A DNA stretch of 38,011 bases, taken from Nitrospiria bacterium (GTDB lineage Bacteria > Nitrospirota > UBA9217). Below, one piece after another: positions 14,762 to 23,330 of this stretch. A model generated the notes under the pieces. It was not told where the DNA came from. It saw nothing but the letters and a program-made list of their open reading frames with translations, and did no database searches. The DNA lies in the NCBI GenBank assembly GCA_919901555.1, contig CAKKPG010000045.1:1-38011 (forward strand). The letters are read 5' to 3'. Numbering within the stretch: position 1 is the stretch's first letter; the number at the start of each line of letters is the position of its first letter. A program made the translations under genes and the position numbers.

Positions 14762-16030
14762 ATGGTCTTTTCTCAGCAGCAGGAGAGATCGTGGAAATCT
14801 CGTTCTTCATTTCTCGGCGCAGTCCTGTGCCTCTCTGTTTTGGCGTTCTCCTGCAACAGCAGTGGTCCTTCGGGTGATAGCGGCCCTGACCCGGCAGTGT
14901 GCGGGAACGAGATCGGCAACGGAATGGAGATCGTATCCGGGCCGAGCGGTCCGGCAGGCAGCGATTATGACTCCGCCTTTCGTTCGTTGACCGTGCATCC
15001 CACAAATCCCGATATTATTCTCATCGGCACCGAGCGGAACGGCTTCGTCAAGAGCGAGGACGGCGGGGCGACCTGGACCCGCCTGCGGGCGGGACTGCGC
15101 CACCTGTCCGGAGGACCGTCAGACCTCTATCCCGAGATATGGGACATCGCCTTCGACCCCGCCGATCCCACGGTCATCTATGCAGCAACCCTCGACTCTC
15201 CGGGTCCGGTGACGGGAAACTATCCCAGTTCCATCGCAGGGGTGTATAAGAGCACGGACAGCGGGGCAACCTGGAGCAGGAGCAACTGCGGCCTCCCCAA
15301 TTCGCGCATCACGTCGGTGCAGGTCTCTCCGGACAGCACAGCAACGGTCTTAATCGGGGTTGAAGGCGGCGCGGCCTCTTTCAGCGATCCGCCCAACCCG
15401 TATTTCGACGGAGGCATCTACCGTTCCATGGACGGGGGAGCGAACTGGACGAAGGCGTCAACGGGAGACGCGAATGACGTGAAGAACGGGTACTGGCGGA
15501 TCGTGTCCTTTGGCTCGCCTTCCGCGTTCATGACCTTCGGGTTCAATTACACGAATACGGCAGAAAACGCGGGATTCCTCAAAAGCACGGACGGGGGAGC
15601 AACCTGGACCGCTTTCGGCAGCCTGCTTCGGACACTGCTCATCACCGGCTGGGACATTTCGACAAGCGGCCAGACCATACATGCCAATCCACGTGACTCG
15701 TTCAAGATACAGACGTCCGCCGACGGAGGCAGCACCTGGAGCGAACTGTCAAGCCAGGCAAATGGACCGGTCGCGATCTCTCCGGCTGATCCGCAGATCG
15801 TTCTCTTTGCCGGCATGTCCACGCTCTATCGCTCCGACGACGGCCTGGGCACATCCAGCGCTGTCCTGCCCGCAGGGGGCACGATCACAGACATCGTCTT
15901 TGCGCCGTCTAATCCGAGCATTGTGTACGTCATTACCAATGGTTATCTGCTGTACAAAAGCGTGGATTCAGGCGCCACCTTCAGCCTTGCAAAAAACATC
16001 CGTTCCGATGTATTGAACGACATTCCCTGA
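14762..16030 (+). CDS. Asp-box (BNR) beta-propeller lipoprotein
   Basis: The 422-residue protein begins with a lipoprotein signal and lipobox LAFSC (Cys at about 31). It then carries at least six Asp-box repeats of the S-x-D-x-G-x-T-W type: SEDGGATW, STDSGATW, SMDGGANW, STDGGATW, SADGGSTW and SVDSGATF, spaced through the chain. This pattern forms the beta-propeller of sialidases, xyloglucanases, photosystem assembly factor Ycf48 and sortilin-like proteins. No catalytic residues of sialidases are evident, so a binding or assembly role at the envelope is as likely as hydrolysis. An AAAGGA site lies about 14 bases upstream, rather far. Confidence 0.8.
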   Translation: MVFSQQQERSWKSRSSFLGAVLCLSVLAFSCNSSGPSGDSGPDPAVCGNEIGNGMEIVSGPSGPAGSDYDSAFRSLTVHPTNPDIILIGTERNGFVKSEDGGATWTRLRAGLRHLSGGPSDLYPEIWDIAFDPADPTVIYAATLDSPGPVTGNYPSSIAGVYKSTDSGATWSRSNCGLPNSRITSVQVSPDSTATVLIGVEGGAASFSDPPNPYFDGGIYRSMDGGANWTKASTGDANDVKNGYWRIVSFGSPSAFMTFGFNYTNTAENAGFLKSTDGGATWTAFGSLLRTLLITGWDISTSGQTIHANPRDSFKIQTSADGGSTWSELSSQANGPVAISPADPQIVLFAGMSTLYRSDDGLGTSSAVLPAGGTITDIVFAPSNPSIVYVITNGYLLYKSVDSGATFSLAKNIRSDVLNDIP

Positions 16031-16116
16031 CCCGAACTGGAAGATCAGCTCGCCAAAGTCGGAGGTGAACTCGTCGTCATGCGGTGAGTTTAATGAAAAA
16101 CGGAAAGGAGCGCATC

Positions 16117-16487
16117 ATGAGTTATCCCGCCAAGACGGTATTCATCTTTGCACGTACCTCGTTCTTCTCGGCACTGCCCTGCTTCTTGTGCCGAATCTCC
16201 TGTTGCCCGTCGTCGGTCTCCCGACTACCGATGAAGTCTGGATACGCGTCGCAGGCATGCTTGCGCTTTTTCTTGCGTTCTACGACATCCAGGCCGTACG
16301 CAGCGATCTGGCCGCATTCTTCCGGTGGACGGTTTATGTCCGGTCTTCCGTCATCATATTCATGGCGGTATTCGTTTTACTGGGACAGGCCAGGCCCGCA
16401 ATCATCGTCTTCGGGTTCATTGATCTGGCAGGTGCGATTTGGACGGCATTCGCGCTGAAGTCATCAGAAACAACTTCTTCGGGGTAA
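16117..16487 (+). pseudogene. Small integral membrane protein, frameshifted near 16154
   Basis: An ATG at 16117 with AAAGGAG seven bases upstream opens MSYPAKTVFIFA. That frame then runs into junk, while the next frame continues with TYLVLLGTALLLVPNLLL and three further membrane segments to a stop at 16487. One base is missing at about TTTGC-ACG near 16154. Joined, they give about 120 residues with four membrane helices, a shape I know from a common uncharacterised family. It may be a decayed gene or a sequencing error. The 34 bases before it include a short coding-like tail ending at 16086 that I cannot place. Confidence 0.7.
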
Positions 16488-16527
16488 AAAGTTCGATAGT
16501 ACCCATCCCACCATAAGGAGGTCTGTC

Positions 16528-17616
16528 ATGAAGCGCATCTTCGCATTTGTCGCAGTGTTGTGCCTGCTGGGAGCGACCGGGGCCTTTGCCGACGGCTCGC
16601 TCACGGTGATGACGAGGAACCTGTATCTGGGGGCCGATCTCGCGCCGGTCTTTGCAGCAGAAACGCCGGAGGAATTCTCTGCGGCGGCGCAGACGGCCCT
16701 GGAACAGGTTGCCGCAAGCAATTTCCCCGAACGGGCCCGGGCCCTGGCAACGGAGATCGCGGAAAAGCAGCCTCACCTCGTGGGCCTGCAGGAGGTTTTT
16801 AACTTCACGTTCAACGGGAGCAACGGTCCGCCGCCGTACCGCGACCTTCTGAAGGATCTCATGGACGCCCTAACTGCTCAGGGCGCAGACTACACGGTCG
16901 CGGCCGTGGTCCGGGACACGGACCTTCAGGTCTCCCTGGGTGGGAACCTGGTAGGCGTTGTTGACCGCGACGTGATCCTGGCGCGGGGCGATGTGGCCGC
17001 CTCGATAGTGCCCGTGTCCCTGAGCGGGTGCAGGCCGTCGCTGGACGGCTGTAACTATCAGGTCGTTGCCGGCGCCTCCACCCCTGCCGGCATTATTACG
17101 ATCGAGCGCGGTTTCGTGGCTGTCGACGCCTTCATAGGCAACGGTCCTGTGCGTTTTGTGAACACGCACCTGGAGGACCGGTCCCCGGACCCGGCAAACC
17201 CGCTCTCGCCGGCCATTCAGGCGGCGCAGGCCTTTGAACTGCTCTCGGTCCTTGCCGGCTTCCCGAACCCTCAGAGCGCAAAAATCATCGTTGTCGGCGA
17301 CATCAATTCGTCGCCGCAGGACCCGACGCTCACCGTGGGCCCCTATACGATCGTGCCGCCCTACAAGCAGCTTGCCGATGAAGGATACGCGGACACTTGG
17401 AATCTGCGGCCGGGAAATCCCCCCGGCTTTACCTGCTGCCAGGCCGGGGACCTCTTGAATCTGGAATCAATCCTAAGAGAGCGCATCGACGTAATCTTCA
17501 CCAATGAAGAGCCCGCCGGCCAGATCAAGGTCAACGTGACGGGCAACGACGAGTCTGACAGGACGCCTTCGGGACTCTGGCCGTCGGACCATGCAGGGGT
17601 GGTGACACGCATGTAG
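16528..17616 (+). CDS. Exported endonuclease/exonuclease/phosphatase-family protein
   Basis: The 362-residue protein has a signal peptide (about 1-21, ending AFA) and an EEP fold. In order it shows TRNLYLGAD, LVGLQEV (metal-binding Glu), VNTHLE, VVGDINSSP (Asp/Asn pair), ERIDVIF and a C-terminal SDHAGVV (catalytic Asp-His). These cover the main active-site motifs of the family, which includes DNase I, sphingomyelinases and inositol phosphatases. The substrate cannot be chosen from sequence. A perfect AAGGAGG precedes the ATG. It lies among other exported hydrolases. Confidence 0.88.
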   Translation: MKRIFAFVAVLCLLGATGAFADGSLTVMTRNLYLGADLAPVFAAETPEEFSAAAQTALEQVAASNFPERARALATEIAEKQPHLVGLQEVFNFTFNGSNGPPPYRDLLKDLMDALTAQGADYTVAAVVRDTDLQVSLGGNLVGVVDRDVILARGDVAASIVPVSLSGCRPSLDGCNYQVVAGASTPAGIITIERGFVAVDAFIGNGPVRFVNTHLEDRSPDPANPLSPAIQAAQAFELLSVLAGFPNPQSAKIIVVGDINSSPQDPTLTVGPYTIVPPYKQLADEGYADTWNLRPGNPPGFTCCQAGDLLNLESILRERIDVIFTNEEPAGQIKVNVTGNDESDRTPSGLWPSDHAGVVTRM

Positions 17617-17637
17617 TTCTTCGCCCCGTTCAAGATG

Positions 17638-17689
17638 GTTTCTCCAATGTGGCAAATCTACGCAGGCGTTCGGCGCCCCTGGAGAAACA
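17638..17689. repeat. Inverted repeat with GTTTCTCCA arms
   Basis: GTTTCTCCA (17638-17646) is exactly complementary to TGGAGAAAC (17681-17689), with a 34-base loop that itself contains GGCG/CGCC. It lies just downstream of the EEP gene and could mark its transcript end, though no T-run follows. Confidence 0.5.
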
Positions 17690-17726
17690 TCCGGGCGTCG
17701 TTACATACGTTGCATTGTGCGTTGAG

Positions 17727-17735
17727 TGCTATAAT
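17727..17735 (+). promoter_or_regulatory. Extended -10 promoter before the deleted membrane gene
   Basis: TGCTATAAT gives a TGn extension with a consensus TATAAT, 28 bases before the ATG at 17764. No good -35 box is found at normal spacing. Confidence 0.5.
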
Positions 17736-17763
17736 TTCGCGGACTGAAAGGCGGCATTCCGTC

Positions 17764-17903
17764 ATGAAAATCCTGAAAGCAGGCGTGCTCTATTTCGCCC
17801 TTGTGTTCGGAGCGGGCTTCATGCTTGGGCCTACGTGATGCTCGGGGTCTTTGCTCTTATGCCGATTTTCGTGGCTGGAAGATCAGAACATTTAGTTTCT
17901 TAG
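17764..17903 (+). pseudogene. Membrane protein gene with an internal deletion
   Basis: The frame opens with MKILKAGVLYFALVFGAGF and stops after 24 codons. In the next frame the DNA reads YVMLGVFALMPIFVAG and ends at TAG 17901. In my memory of the family these are the first and last membrane segments of a protein of about 120-130 residues, so about 80-90 codons are missing. The junction lies between the near-repeats ATGCTTGGG and ATGCTCGGG, as expected for a slip deletion. The extended -10 promoter upstream is still intact. Confidence 0.6.
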
Positions 17904-18069
17904 CACTAAATCAAAAAACAAGAACTTTTTTTATTGCTCCGTGATGGGGCCTGTCCCCCCTGCGGGACGTTTTCTGTGGTAAAATAACATCGTGCAGCTG
18001 TGACTTTAGTAGCAGATTTGGTTCGGGGCGGGTTTTTAGACCAATTCTCATTCAAGGAGGGCAAGAGAA

Positions 18070-19056
18070 ATGAAACCGACAGTTTTTAAGAGGTGGACGT
18101 TCATGGGCCTGGTGGCGCTCGTGCTGCTGACGCCAAGCTGGGCCGCGGCGCAAACGACCTTTGGGCGGATCGTGGTCTTCGGGACCAGCCTGTCCGATCC
18201 CGGCAATGCCTTCGCGTTGGGTGGGCGGGTGAACACGCCGCCCTACGACACGCTGGGCCCGTTTCTCGTTCCTGAGCCTGATATGCCGTACGCGAGGGGT
18301 GGTCATCACTTCAGCAACGGGGCCACCTGGATCGAGCAGTTTGCAGGGCCGCTGGGCCTCGCGGGGAACGTTCGCCCCGCCTTCCAGGGACAGAGCGCCG
18401 GGGCGGCCAACTATGCGGTCGGCGGCGCCAGAGCGCGTAAATACAAGGATTACGTCAATCTGCCGGACCAGGTGGCCGCTTTCCTGCGCGATTTCAACGG
18501 CGCGGCCCCGTCCGATGCCCTGTACGTAGTGGAGATCGGCGCCAACGACATCCGGGACGCCCTGGAGGCGCTCGCGGCCGGTGCTGACGGCGGCGCCGTC
18601 ATCGCCGACGCGCTGACCGCTGTCGGCAACAACATAGGGGCCTTGTATGCGGCTGGTGCAAGGAAGTTTCTCGTTTGGAATGCGCCTGACATCCGGCTGA
18701 CGCCCGCCATACGCATCTTAGAAACCATCACCCCAGGCGCCGGGCAGGCCGCCGGATTCTTAACGCAAGCATTTAACTCTAACTCGGGCCTCGGCGCTGT
18801 TTTGGCGGGGTTGGAGGCAGGGCTTCCCGGGATCGAGATCGTGCCGTTTGATGTGTACCGAAAGCTCAACGACGTGGTCGCAGACCCGGCGACGTTCGGT
18901 CTGCATGAGGTGGAGGAAGCGTGCGTAACGCCCAACCTTCCGCCCTTTGCGTGCCGGACGCCCGACGAGTTCCTGTTCTGGGACGGGCTTCATCCGACTG
19001 CGGCCGCACACGCCATCATCGCGCAAGAGGCGGCCTCCGCGCTGGGACAGCAGTAA
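18070..19056 (+). CDS. Exported GDSL/SGNH-family esterase
   Basis: The 328-residue protein has a signal peptide (about 1-27, ending AAAQ) and the SGNH-hydrolase blocks: VFGTSLSDPGN (block I, catalytic Ser; the usual GDS reads GTS), the oxyanion glycine in AVGGARA (block II), EIGANDI (block III, Asn), and WDGLHPTAAAH (block V, catalytic Asp and His). It should hydrolyse ester bonds of lipids or acylated sugars in the periplasm or outside. AAGGAGG is nine bases before the ATG. There is no autotransporter domain, unlike many GDSL esterases of this type. Confidence 0.9.
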   Translation: MKPTVFKRWTFMGLVALVLLTPSWAAAQTTFGRIVVFGTSLSDPGNAFALGGRVNTPPYDTLGPFLVPEPDMPYARGGHHFSNGATWIEQFAGPLGLAGNVRPAFQGQSAGAANYAVGGARARKYKDYVNLPDQVAAFLRDFNGAAPSDALYVVEIGANDIRDALEALAAGADGGAVIADALTAVGNNIGALYAAGARKFLVWNAPDIRLTPAIRILETITPGAGQAAGFLTQAFNSNSGLGAVLAGLEAGLPGIEIVPFDVYRKLNDVVADPATFGLHEVEEACVTPNLPPFACRTPDEFLFWDGLHPTAAAHAIIAQEAASALGQQ

Positions 19057-19107
19057 GGGACAAAGGTCTCGGGGCCATAAATCTTGCTGCATTTTTATCT
19101 GCGATCG

Positions 19108-19138
19108 CCCCGTTAGAGGATTGCCCTCTCTAACGGGG
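19108..19138. repeat. CCCCGTTAGAG palindrome
   Basis: Perfect 11-bp arms, CCCCGTTAGAG and its complement, with a nine-base loop, lie 52 bases after the esterase stop. The arm shares CCCGTTAGA with the long inverted repeat at 828-931. No T-run follows. Confidence 0.7.
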
Positions 19139-19682
19139 TAAATCTGCGGCCAATGCGCAGGCTGAATCCTGCGGCTACATTGCGTCTTATTTCAAATTCC
19201 GCGCTCCGCATTCCGCTATCGCTACTCTTCCCATTCTACGATGAAGATATCCGTCTCTCTCGGCTGCTGGGGGCTACGGTTAAGGCCCAAGCCGGCTTCT
19301 TTCCTTCCGGTGAGGACAAGGGGAAGCCGCCGGCGGAATCAGCTAAATCCGCTTCATATCGCGTAGAGGTCTGCCGGTAAATCATGCATGGGAAGACATC
19401 CCAGAGATGGGCTAGGCTCAAAAAGTGGAGTACTCTCTACCTGCGCAAATTCGTGTGATTCGAAAGATATAGCAATTTAGCTGTATATTTCGCTTGTAAC
19501 GGCAGACAGCTCCTGGTAACATATTAAAATTTTAATCGCATGTTGTTCCGGAAGCTTCCGGAACAACGTGCGTTACGGATTGCCATTCTGCTTGTGTCTC
19601 GGCGCAAAGCACCTATGGTCTTGCTGATGAACCACAGCATTATGCGCAATACCCTGTCTGTCGACCGCCGTTAGGACTGACC
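19139..19682. other. Gene-poor interval before eptA
   Basis: These 544 bases hold no gene I can support. Short open frames exist on both strands (for example 19153-19380) but have no ribosome-binding site or recognisable motif. Two adjacent palindromes near 19523-19572 are listed separately. The frame of eptA remains open upstream to about 19537 but contains no start codon. Confidence 0.6.
19523..19572. promoter_or_regulatory. Two adjacent perfect palindromes upstream of eptA
   Basis: ATTAAAATTTTAAT (19523-19536) is a perfect 14-bp palindrome. It is followed at once by a 36-bp palindrome (19537-19572) with a single mismatched pair, whose 26-bp core centred on GGAAGCTTCC is perfect. There is no loop and no T-run, so a dimeric-protein operator is more likely than a terminator. 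It ends 110 bases before the eptA ATG. Confidence 0.5.
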
Positions 19683-21329
19683 ATGAAGAGTGTTTTCTCG
19701 TTTTTATCGAAGATGCGGACCCTCAATGCCGTTGCATTCAGCATCATTTGTGCCGTTGTTATCGTGCTGTTTTACAACAATGGATTTTGGGGGGTCTTTT
19801 TTAAGAATGTTGATATGTCCACGCTTAAGAGCGAGGCATTCCTGGCCGATACTTTTTTTGTTCTTGTTTTATGGATCAGCCTGCTTTTTTATCTAATCGC
19901 GATCAAATATATTTTCAAGCCGTTGGCTATCACCCTGTTCTTGATCGCAGCCATAGTCAGCTATTTTACGGGCGCGTACGGGGTGATCATCGACAAATCC
20001 ATGATCCGGAATTCCATGGAAACAAATTTCAGCGAAGCCTCTGAATTAATAAGTCCTTCGCTTCTGATTCATCTGTTTTTCTACGGCCTGGCCCCTTCCG
20101 TCATCATTGCGTTTACGCAGCCGAGATATGAGGCAGTCGGCAGGGAAGCGCTCAAACGGGGAGCGGCCGTGCTGATCGCTCTCTTGATGATCACGGTGTC
20201 ATTTTTTCTATTCAACAAGGAATTCACCTTTCTCTTCAGACAACATCCTGAGTTACGTTCGCTCATGAATCCCACATCCCCTGTCTACACTTTTGCAAAA
20301 TACATGAAAAAAGACTCGGGGAATGCTCAGATACAGCCTGTGGGTCTCGATGCCCGGCAGACCCATGCCGGGAGCGTTCGCGTGAAAAGAACGTTATTGG
20401 TTATCGTGGTAGGCGAAACCGCAAGGGCGGAAAATTTCGCTTTGAACGGCTACGGGAGGGATACGAACCCTCAACTGGGCAAAGCGGACATCATTGATTT
20501 CAGCAATACCTATTCTTGCGGCACAGACACGGCTTATTCTGTGCCGTGCATGTTTTCTCATTTATCTCGAAAAGACTATACTCCGTCCAAGGCGGCTCAG
20601 TATGAGACCTTACTTGATGTACTCACCCATGCGGGCGTGGATGTGTTATGGCTGGACAACAATTCAGGATGCAAGGGGGTCTGTAACGGGGTTAAAAATG
20701 AATCAGTTGCCCACGTAAAACACCCGAAATTATGCAATACGGAAGAATGTTATGATGACATTCTGCTGTATAAACTGAAGGACCGCATCGGCAAAGCAAG
20801 CTCTGACCTGGTCGTGATTCTGCACCAGAAAGGAAGTCATGGGCCCGCATATTACAAGAGAATTCCTGACGAGTATAGAAAATTTACGCCTGAGTGCAGA
20901 TCGGTCAATCTTCAAGACTGTACGACGTCGGAAATCGTAAACAGCTATGACAATACGATTTTATACACCGACCACTTCCTTTATTCTGTTATTGGTTTCT
21001 TGAAAGGTAATGCAACTCGTTTTGATACGGCGATGATTTATATGTCGGATCACGGCGAATCATTAGGTGAAAACGGGCTCTATCTCCATGGATTCCCATA
21101 CGCGCTCGCGCCGGATACGCAGATACATATCCCCTTTATATCATGGATATCCAAAGAGTACGCGGACGACTTCGGAATTGATAAAAACTGCCTCATGAAA
21201 GACAGGGAACGCAGGTATTCCCACGAGAATCTCTTTCATTCCGTCCTCGGCCTGCTTGAAGTAAACAGCGAAACATACAATCCGGAACTTGATGTTTTTT
21301 CTGTGTGCAAGAAAGATATTACACGTTAA
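19683..21329 (+). CDS. eptA: Phosphoethanolamine-lipid A transferase (EptA/MCR-like)
   Basis: This inner-membrane enzyme transfers phosphoethanolamine from phosphatidylethanolamine to lipid A, lowering outer-membrane negative charge and giving resistance to cationic peptides. The 548-residue protein has five membrane helices in its first about 180 residues and a periplasmic sulfatase-like domain. The zinc and catalytic residues are in place: Glu245 in VVGETARAEN, nucleophile Thr283 in CGTDTAYSVPCMFS, His386 in GSHGPAY, Asp456 and His457 in MSDHGES, and His469 in YLHGFPY. Several cysteines that form disulfides in EptA and MCR are also present. Codon use is more AT-rich than in the neighbours, which suggests acquisition. 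The ribosome-binding site is weak. Confidence 0.95.
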   Translation: MKSVFSFLSKMRTLNAVAFSIICAVVIVLFYNNGFWGVFFKNVDMSTLKSEAFLADTFFVLVLWISLLFYLIAIKYIFKPLAITLFLIAAIVSYFTGAYGVIIDKSMIRNSMETNFSEASELISPSLLIHLFFYGLAPSVIIAFTQPRYEAVGREALKRGAAVLIALLMITVSFFLFNKEFTFLFRQHPELRSLMNPTSPVYTFAKYMKKDSGNAQIQPVGLDARQTHAGSVRVKRTLLVIVVGETARAENFALNGYGRDTNPQLGKADIIDFSNTYSCGTDTAYSVPCMFSHLSRKDYTPSKAAQYETLLDVLTHAGVDVLWLDNNSGCKGVCNGVKNESVAHVKHPKLCNTEECYDDILLYKLKDRIGKASSDLVVILHQKGSHGPAYYKRIPDEYRKFTPECRSVNLQDCTTSEIVNSYDNTILYTDHFLYSVIGFLKGNATRFDTAMIYMSDHGESLGENGLYLHGFPYALAPDTQIHIPFISWISKEYADDFGIDKNCLMKDRERRYSHENLFHSVLGLLEVNSETYNPELDVFSVCKKDITR

Positions 21330-21472
21330 TCGCCGGAAGGGTCGCTTCCGCGGCTGCCGGTCTCCGTGGCCTCCCCCTAACCTTAATCCTCTCCCCCGAG
21401 GGAAGAGGAAGAAAAAAACACCTTCGTGAAAGCGGCCCTTCTCATTGCTTGCCCTTCCCCCGCAGTTCGGGC

Positions 21473-22162
21473 TCAATCGACGATCGCCACCCCGACAAAG
21501 TGGCAGATGACGCACACGCCGGTCCCCATGCGCGCCCACTGCGCTCCGCTGGAGCCGCCGTGGACCGCGTGGCAGGCCTGGCACGCCTTGCCGAAGGTCA
21601 GATAGCTGAAAGGCTGGAAGATGGCCATCGTCACCGTGGCGCCCGTATGACACTTATAGCAAATGTGCGCTTTGATGCGGACGAGCATCTCCGATTTCCC
21701 CTGATGGCCTGAATGGCAGTCCAGGCACGAGAGCTGCTGCTGATGTCCTTCGAACCCCACGTCCTTGTAGAGGCCGTGCTTGTCGTGGGGGTTGATGGCG
21801 CGGCCCTTGAACAGCTCCTGGTTGTAATGACATTTTCCGCAGATGCTGTTCTGCTCGGTCTTGGTCAGTGCGGCGATCTTGGCCGGGATCTTTGCCTTGG
21901 GGTCGGCGGCATGGGCCGAGGTGTTCTGATGACAGGCCTCGCACTCCCGGAGCTCGGTAACGGGGACGCGGGACATGCGGTCCTCGCTCCCGTGCCTGTT
22001 CTTTTTCCAGGTGCCGAATTGATCAGGATGACAGCTCCGGCAGACCGATGCAGGCGGAACGGTCCCGGCAGGACGGAATTTCTCTATGGGCTGGTACATC
22101 CAGGTCCTGGCGCAGCCGATGATGCCGAGGAGAATGAAAAACACGAGAATAGCTTTTTTCAT
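21473..22162 (-). CDS. Heptaheme c-type cytochrome lipoprotein
   Basis: The 229-residue protein starts with a lipoprotein signal (lipobox GIIGC, Cys17) and carries seven CxxCH heme-binding motifs: CRSCH, CEACH, CGKCH, CLDCH, CYKCH, CQACH and CVICH. Additional histidines (for example RHGSE and PHDKHG) can serve as distal ligands. Overall it resembles the periplasmic NrfB/MtrA/DmsE-type electron carriers, though those usually have five or ten hemes. It follows etfA by 46 bases on the same strand, so it may share that transcript and accept electrons from the quinone pool. AAGG lies about ten bases before the ATG. Confidence 0.9.
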   Translation of the reverse strand: MKKAILVFFILLGIIGCARTWMYQPIEKFRPAGTVPPASVCRSCHPDQFGTWKKNRHGSEDRMSRVPVTELRECEACHQNTSAHAADPKAKIPAKIAALTKTEQNSICGKCHYNQELFKGRAINPHDKHGLYKDVGFEGHQQQLSCLDCHSGHQGKSEMLVRIKAHICYKCHTGATVTMAIFQPFSYLTFGKACQACHAVHGGSSGAQWARMGTGVCVICHFVGVAIVD

Positions 22163-22208
22163 GGCGACTGGCCTTCCTTCGTTTGTGGACGTATAGTTGC
22201 CAACCGCA

Positions 22209-23126
22209 TTATTTTTGGAGCTTCGCCGTGAAGGCGGGAACGAATTGCATCACATCGGCCACCACCAGCACGTCCGCCACCTCCCCGATGGGAGCGTCCT
22301 TGTCCTTGTTGATGGCGACCACAAACTCCGACTTCTTCATTCCGGCCACGTGCTGAATGGCCCCGGAAATGCCGCACGCCACGTAGAGCTTCGGCGCCAC
22401 GATCTGGCCGGTGGTCCCGACCTGGCGGCTGTGCTCGACCCATCCCGCGTCTACCACGGGCCGGCTCGCTCCCAGCTCGCCGCCAAGGGCCTTGGCCAGC
22501 GCGGCGATGATCGCCACGTTTTCCTTTTTGCCGACCCCCCGACCGGCGCTGACGATAACATCTGCTTTGGCCAGATCCACTTCCTTTTTCTGCGGCGGCT
22601 CATAGCCGACAAACTCCAGGGGCGAAACAGCATCGGTTAGCTCGATCTTTTCAATCTGCGGCTTTCCCTGGGGCTCTCCGGGAAAGTTGAAGGCCCCTGA
22701 CTGTATGGTGAGCACCGTCTTCTCTGTCTGCGGAGTGACGATCCGTCTCAGTTTGGCATTGCAGATGCCGACCTCGAATTTTCCTTCTTTGATGCTCGTG
22801 ATCTCGGAAATCTGACCGACCTTGAGGGCCGCGGCCACCCGCGGGGCCAGATCCCAGCCATAGGAGGAATGGAGGAAGACGATAGCGTCGGGGTTTTCCC
22901 TCTTGACTGCTTCGAGCACGATCTTTTTGTGGAGGTCCGGGTTGTATTCCCCGTATTTCGCAACATCGGCCAGGTACACTTTGGCGTTGACCTTGGGCGC
23001 TGCCGCTTCGTTCCCGATCAGGACCATAGCCTTCTCCGCCCCCAGTTTGTCGGCAAAGGCCGCCAGTTCATAGCTGGAATCAAGGAGCTTCCCTTCCCGG
23101 TATTCGCAAATGAGCAGTGCTTTCAT
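22209..23126 (-). CDS. etfA: Electron transfer flavoprotein alpha subunit
   Basis: This is the FAD-binding alpha subunit of ETF, which collects electrons from acyl-CoA dehydrogenases. The 305-residue length is typical. The C-terminal FAD domain has AGRGVGKKEN, GASRPVVDAGW, RQVGTTGQ, the ETF-alpha signature around KLYVACGISGAIQH, and AINKDKDAPI near the end. The N-terminal domain is the usual nucleotide-fold, starting MKALLICEY. An RBS AGGAGG is visible before the ATG. It is separated from etfB by a 164-bp palindromic element but on the same strand. Confidence 0.96.
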   Translation of the reverse strand: MKALLICEYREGKLLDSSYELAAFADKLGAEKAMVLIGNEAAAPKVNAKVYLADVAKYGEYNPDLHKKIVLEAVKRENPDAIVFLHSSYGWDLAPRVAAALKVGQISEITSIKEGKFEVGICNAKLRRIVTPQTEKTVLTIQSGAFNFPGEPQGKPQIEKIELTDAVSPLEFVGYEPPQKKEVDLAKADVIVSAGRGVGKKENVAIIAALAKALGGELGASRPVVDAGWVEHSRQVGTTGQIVAPKLYVACGISGAIQHVAGMKKSEFVVAINKDKDAPIGEVADVLVVADVMQFVPAFTAKLQK

Positions 23127-23156
23127 GTCGATCCTCCTGATCCGGAACCAAATTTA

Positions 23157-23320
23157 CCACGAAGAGACCAAGGCACGAAGAAAGCAATGCATAAGTCAAA
23201 TATCAAAATGCAAATTGCAAAATTGCGGTATGGCCTTCGGCCATGATTTATAGCCCTTAATTTTGACTTTTGCATTTTGCACTCTGCATTTTGCATTCAT
23301 CAGACCTTGTGCCTTCGTGG
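23157..23320 (+). repeat. About 165-bp palindromic element, copy 2
   Basis: This is the best-preserved copy. It begins CCACGAAGAGACCAAGGCAC and ends GTGCCTTCGTGG, which are complementary. Its core TATGGCC-TTC-GGCCATGATTTA is shared with copy 1. The interior arms are runs of GCAAAT/GCATTTTG words. It fills the etfB-etfA gap, in the orientation opposite to copy 3. Confidence 0.85.
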
Positions 23321-23330
23321 TGAAAAGTTT

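Noticed and set aside
17764-17838. TGA after 24 codons at 17836 as another selenocysteine codon
   Set aside because: The frame after that TGA does not encode a sensible continuation. The homologous tail lies in a different frame, so this is a deletion.
19153-19380. A 75-codon plus-strand frame before eptA
   Set aside because: No ribosome-binding site and no domain. The first part is low-complexity repeat-like DNA.
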